Shown in pieces: positions 5,894-8,328 of a DNA stretch of 8,328 nucleotides (within the stretch, counting starts at the first letter, position 1; each line of letters begins with the position of its first letter). The notes below the pieces were generated by a model. It was not told where the DNA came from, did not search any database, and saw only the letters and a program-made list of their open reading frames with translations. Position numbers and translations under genes: made by a program. The stretch covers positions 1,206 through 9,533 of the forward strand of contig DBOT01000060.1 in the NCBI GenBank assembly GCA_002299975.1, in the 5' to 3' direction. This DNA is from Lactobacillaceae bacterium UBA639 (lineage in GTDB: Bacteria > Bacillota > Bacilli > Lactobacillales > Lactobacillaceae).

Positions 5894-6721
5894 ATGAAGT
5901 ATCTAACAATTGATGGTGAACGCTTGAGTCAGATTGGGATCGGTGGTGCGGACCTCGGTCGGCACCCGATCGATGAGGTTCAGGCCATTCATTACGGCTT
6001 GGAGCACGGCATTAACGTGGTCGACACGGCGGAGAGCTATCCAGGAAGCGAAGAGCTGATCAAGTGGGCGATGACCGATATTGATCGGCAGAAGGTCTTC
6101 CTGGTCTCCAAGGTGCTGCCAAGCCATGCCACTCCCGATCAGGAACGCCGGAGCCTGGAAGGTAGTCTGAAACGACTGGGGACCGACTACCTGGACCTCT
6201 ACCTGCTCCACTGGCGGGGAAATGCCGACCTGACCCAGGCAGTGGCCGGCTTGGAGCAGCTTAAGCAGGAGGGCTTGATCCGGCACTGGGGTGTTTCCAA
6301 CTTTGATGTCAAGGACATGGAGGACCTGCTCAAGGTGCCAAATGGTGACCAGGTCTTTGCCAACGAGGATCTTTATAACCTAACCAGCCGGGGTGTCGAG
6401 TATGACCTCCTGCCGTGGCAGGCCAAACACCAGATTGGCTTCCTGGGCTACTCACCATTCCACGCGGTGAGCTGGAACTACCTGTACCCGACCAAGGTCC
6501 TGCGCGACATTGCGGCGGTCCACAATACTGATCCCTATCCAGTGATGCTGGCTTGGATTACCCGGAATAATAACCTGGTAACTCTGCCCAAGGCGGCAAC
6601 GGTTGACCATGTGAAGGGCAACATTGCGGCGATGGACATTCAGCTGACGGACGAGGAGCTGGCGATGATTGATCGGGAATACCCGGCCCCGACGAAGAAG
6701 GTTCCATTGGAAAAAATTTAG
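5894..6721 (+). CDS. Aldo/keto reductase
   Basis: This is an NAD(P)H-dependent oxidoreductase of the aldo/keto reductase superfamily, predicted cytosolic, reducing aldehydes or ketones to alcohols. The 275-residue TIM-barrel protein has the full catalytic tetrad: Asp44 and Tyr49 in VDTAESY, Lys73 in LVSKV, and His106 in YLLHW. The C-terminal cofactor segment LPKAATVDHVKGN (231-243) follows the PK-x5-R-x2-EN pattern, with His239 where NADPH-binding members usually have Arg, so cofactor preference is uncertain. AAAGGAAG (5878-5885) is its ribosome binding site, and it starts 5 nt after the methyltransferase-like gene stop. It is the last gene of the ktr operon and is followed directly by a terminator. 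The physiological substrate cannot be read from sequence; it may be a stress-related carbonyl reductase. Confidence 0.9.
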   Translation: MKYLTIDGERLSQIGIGGADLGRHPIDEVQAIHYGLEHGINVVDTAESYPGSEELIKWAMTDIDRQKVFLVSKVLPSHATPDQERRSLEGSLKRLGTDYLDLYLLHWRGNADLTQAVAGLEQLKQEGLIRHWGVSNFDVKDMEDLLKVPNGDQVFANEDLYNLTSRGVEYDLLPWQAKHQIGFLGYSPFHAVSWNYLYPTKVLRDIAAVHNTDPYPVMLAWITRNNNLVTLPKAATVDHVKGNIAAMDIQLTDEELAMIDREYPAPTKKVPLEKI

Positions 6722-6726
6722 TAATA

Positions 6727-6768
6727 AAAAAGCAAGACAGTGATTGGCTAACCACTATCTTGCTTTTT
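6727..6768. terminator. Bidirectional rho-independent terminator
   Basis: AAAAAGCAAGA (6727-6737) pairs with TCTTGCTTTTT (6758-6768). After one C/A mismatch, AGTG (6739-6742) pairs with CACT (6753-6756) around a 10-nt loop. T-runs are present on both strands. It ends the ktrB-ktrA-methyltransferase-akr operon 6 nt after the last stop, and from the other side it ends the convergent yeiH gene. Confidence 0.9.
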
Positions 6769-6770
6769 CA

Positions 6771-7800
6771 TTAGAAGAATAACTTACTCATGATGATCAT
6801 GAAGATCAACAGGCAGGTGGAACTGATGGCAGCGGCACCGAAGACCGCGCCTCCGCGCTTGAAGATCACCCGGAAGTTAACCGACAGACCAAGGGCGGCC
6901 ATTGCCATTCCCAGGAAGACGTAAGCCGCTTGGACCAGGACGTCCAGAGCTGCTGCAGAGAATGGCAGGAAGGTCCCCAGGATACTGGTGAGGATGAAGC
7001 CACCGAGGAACCATGGGATTGGCAGCTTCTTTGGTGCGGCAGTGTGTTCCTCGACACTTTCCTCAACCAAGCGGTGCTGGTACCAGTTAACCGACGATCA
7101 GGGCCACTGGGGCAAGTAAGAGCACCCGGGACAGCTTCATGATCAGGGCGTTGCTCAGGCTGCTTTCGCCGAACGCACCCCCGGCCGCAACGGCGTGGGC
7201 GATTTCATGAAGTGAGCCCCCGGCAACGATCCCAAACTGTGGGTCGGTCAGGTGGAGGAGTGGCTTGATCCCGATCTCGATCAGGGTGAAGACGGTCCCC
7301 ATCACACAGACTACGGCCACCGCCAGGACCTCGTCTTCCCGCTTGCGTTCCTCATCGGTGGTTTCTAGTTGTGGTGAGACCCCCATGACGGCGGCCGCAC
7401 CGCAGACCCCATAACCACAGGCGCTGAGGATTGCCAGTTCAGCACTGGCCCCAAACTTACGACTGAGGTAGTAGGTCAGGATGATGGTCCCAGTAACGGC
7501 CACGATAGCCACCAGGATCGTTTTGACCCCTGAGTCAGCGAGCTGTTCCAGGTTCAACCGGAAACCGAGCGGGATGATCCCTAACCGCAGGAACTTGTTA
7601 GAGATGAAGCCGACCCCGGCCTTGGCCTCTGTCCGCAGACCAGCCGGTGCCAGCTGCATGGCGATCCCCAGCAGGAGTGCCAGAACTAGGGCCCCGATCA
7701 GGTTGACGTAGGGCAGCTTAGCCAGCAGAATCCCCGCGACGGAGCAGATAAGTGTCATAATGGTTGCCAGCCAAAATGACTTAGTTTTCATAATTGACAT
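6771..7800 (-). pseudogene. YeiH/UPF0324 family putative sulfate exporter, frameshifted
   Basis: The protein belongs to the YeiH (UPF0324) family of multi-spanning membrane proteins, annotated as putative sulfate exporters; the true substrate is not established. The first frame (7800-7087) gives 237 residues with LRLGIIPLGFRLNL, YGVCGAAAVMG and GGSLHEIAHAVAAG, then stops at TAA after APVALIVG. The second frame (from about 7090 to 6771) continues NWYQHRLVEE..., then PIPWFLGGF and AMAALGLSVNFR, the expected C-terminal half. Total length is 1030 nt, one more than a multiple of three. Removing one T from GGTTAAC at about 7087-7093 restores a continuous product of about 342 residues, the normal family size. 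Start ATG 7800 follows GAGGGGG (7813-7819), with a longish 12-nt spacer. It may be a recent inactivation or a sequencing error; both halves keep intact family motifs. Confidence 0.85.
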
Positions 7801-7972
7801 TGTTTTCCATTACCCCCTCAAAAAAGTGACAATACCTGTCTAACCGTACCAAAGATCCTTACATAAACAAGGGCAAATCGGTAAAAATTACCATGTAACC
7901 CCTTTCCGGCCGGCATTTTCTGCGGGGTGGGGGTAAAATGATGGTTAGGATTTCAATGAGGGGGATTAGAAA
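7801..7972. other. Divergent intergenic region between yeiH and an esterase gene
   Basis: This 172-nt region should hold promoters for both flanking genes. I see TAAAAT (7934-7939), a possible plus-strand -10 box for the esterase without a good -35, and no clear promoter toward yeiH. It contains two palindromes, GGTAAAAATTACC (7880-7892) and CCGGCCGG (7906-7913), which are candidate operators. A minus-strand 11-codon ORF (7859-7894, MVIFTDLPLFM) has AAAGGGG (7899-7905) 4 nt upstream, but the close spacing makes it doubtful. Confidence 0.5.
7880..7892. repeat. Palindrome, candidate operator for yeiH or the esterase gene
   Basis: GGTAA (7880-7884) and TTACC (7888-7892) are perfect inverted 5-mers around AAA. 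The site lies about 80 bp from each flanking gene, where a regulator of divergent genes could bind. No regulator gene lies in the window, and short AT-rich palindromes also arise by chance. Confidence 0.25.
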
Positions 7973-8328
7973 ATGCAAATTAGTAACGTGCAACTGGACC
8001 AGCCGTATTCGTCGCTGGACATCTACCACAGTGCGAGTGATGTAGCCTTGCCGGCGGTGGTGATCGTTCCGGGAGGCAGCTACCAGCAGATCAAGGAGCG
8101 CGATTCCGAACGGGTCGCTATCACTTTTGCTACCCATGCTTTCCAGGCCTTTGTGGTTCGGTATCCAGTATTGGAACATCGGGACTACCAAGCGGCTAAA
8201 ACGGCGGTTGCCCAGGCCTTTGACTACATTATTGACCATGCTGTTGAGCTGGATGTTAACCCTGACCAGTTAGGGGTTATTGGCTTCTCGGCCGGTGGCC
8301 AGCTGGCGGCCGCCTACAGTAACCAGCC
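7973..8328 (+). CDS. Alpha/beta hydrolase, esterase/acetyl-xylan-esterase-like (partial, 3' end outside window)
   Basis: The reading frame is open from ATG 7973 to the window edge: 118 codons with no stop. Its ribosome binding site GAGGGGG (7958-7964) is 8 nt upstream. The protein begins MQISNVQLDQPYSSLDIYHS. VVIVPGGSYQQI carries the oxyanion-hole motif PGGSY (33-37), and GVIGFSAGGQLAA holds the nucleophile Ser106 in the G-x-S-A-G-G form typical of the Aes/BD-FAE esterase group. There is no signal peptide, so it should be cytosolic, hydrolysing small carboxylic esters or acetylated sugars; this is a family-level inference. The catalytic Asp and His would lie beyond the window. It is transcribed divergently from yeiH. 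Confidence 0.88.
   Translation, partial: MQISNVQLDQPYSSLDIYHSASDVALPAVVIVPGGSYQQIKERDSERVAITFATHAFQAFVVRYPVLEHRDYQAAKTAVAQAFDYIIDHAVELDVNPDQLGVIGFSAGGQLAAAYSNQ

Noticed and set aside
7080..7095. Programmed +1 frameshift of the prfB type at the yeiH stop
   Set aside because: The site reads GGT TAA C. The P-site Gly tRNA would pair badly after a +1 slip, and no Shine-Dalgarno-like stimulator lies just upstream. A mutation or sequence error is simpler.
7859..8239. A 126-codon minus-strand open frame
   Set aside because: Most of it is antisense to the esterase gene, which has a good ribosome binding site and the PGGSY and GFSAGG motifs.

Overview
The window looks like chromosomal DNA from a low-to-mid GC lactic acid bacterium, most likely a heterofermentative Lactobacillaceae member of the Limosilactobacillus type. 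This rests on a Firmicutes DUF915 alpha/beta hydrolase, a lactobacillus-type oleate hydratase starting MYYSNGNYEAFARPRKPAG, a KtrAB potassium system, strong AGGAGG-like ribosome binding sites, and coding regions that favour G/C third positions beside AT-rich intergenic DNA. The species call is inference. I see no phage, plasmid, IS, CRISPR or tRNA signature.

Layout. (1) 1-56 holds the last codons of a truncated upstream gene, overlapping by 8 nt the start of a secreted or membrane-anchored DUF915 hydrolase (49-912). (2) 913-1255 is an AT-rich gap with a good plus-strand promoter, a set of inverted repeats including two mutually exclusive hairpins, and a strong bidirectional terminator. No gene follows that promoter, so it may make a small RNA. 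(3) Oleate hydratase (1256-3031, minus) has a near-consensus promoter with a cre-like site in its spacer. (4) Divergent from it is a tight four-gene plus-strand operon: ktrB, ktrA, a membrane-anchored methyltransferase-like gene and an aldo/keto reductase (3180-6721), closed by a bidirectional terminator. A 10-codon ORF with a strong ribosome binding site precedes ktrB. (5) Convergent to the operon is a YeiH/UPF0324 transporter gene (6771-7800, minus) broken by one extra base near 7090. (6) Divergent from yeiH is the start of an alpha/beta-hydrolase esterase gene (7973 to the window edge).

How the genes fit together. KtrB forms the K+ pore and KtrA is its cytosolic nucleotide-binding ring, so the operon core is potassium uptake and osmoadaptation. 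The methyltransferase-like and aldo/keto reductase genes are probably co-transcribed with it (gaps of 11 and 5 nt), but their link to K+ is unknown. The methyltransferase-like protein has lost the usual SAM-binding glycines and acidic residue. Oleate hydratase detoxifies unsaturated fatty acids and is probably under carbon catabolite control. The strongest leads are the frameshifted yeiH, the orphan transcription unit at 1037-1250, the divergent Ktr-linked methyltransferase homologue and the ktrB leader ORF. I found no clear new defence or mobile system.
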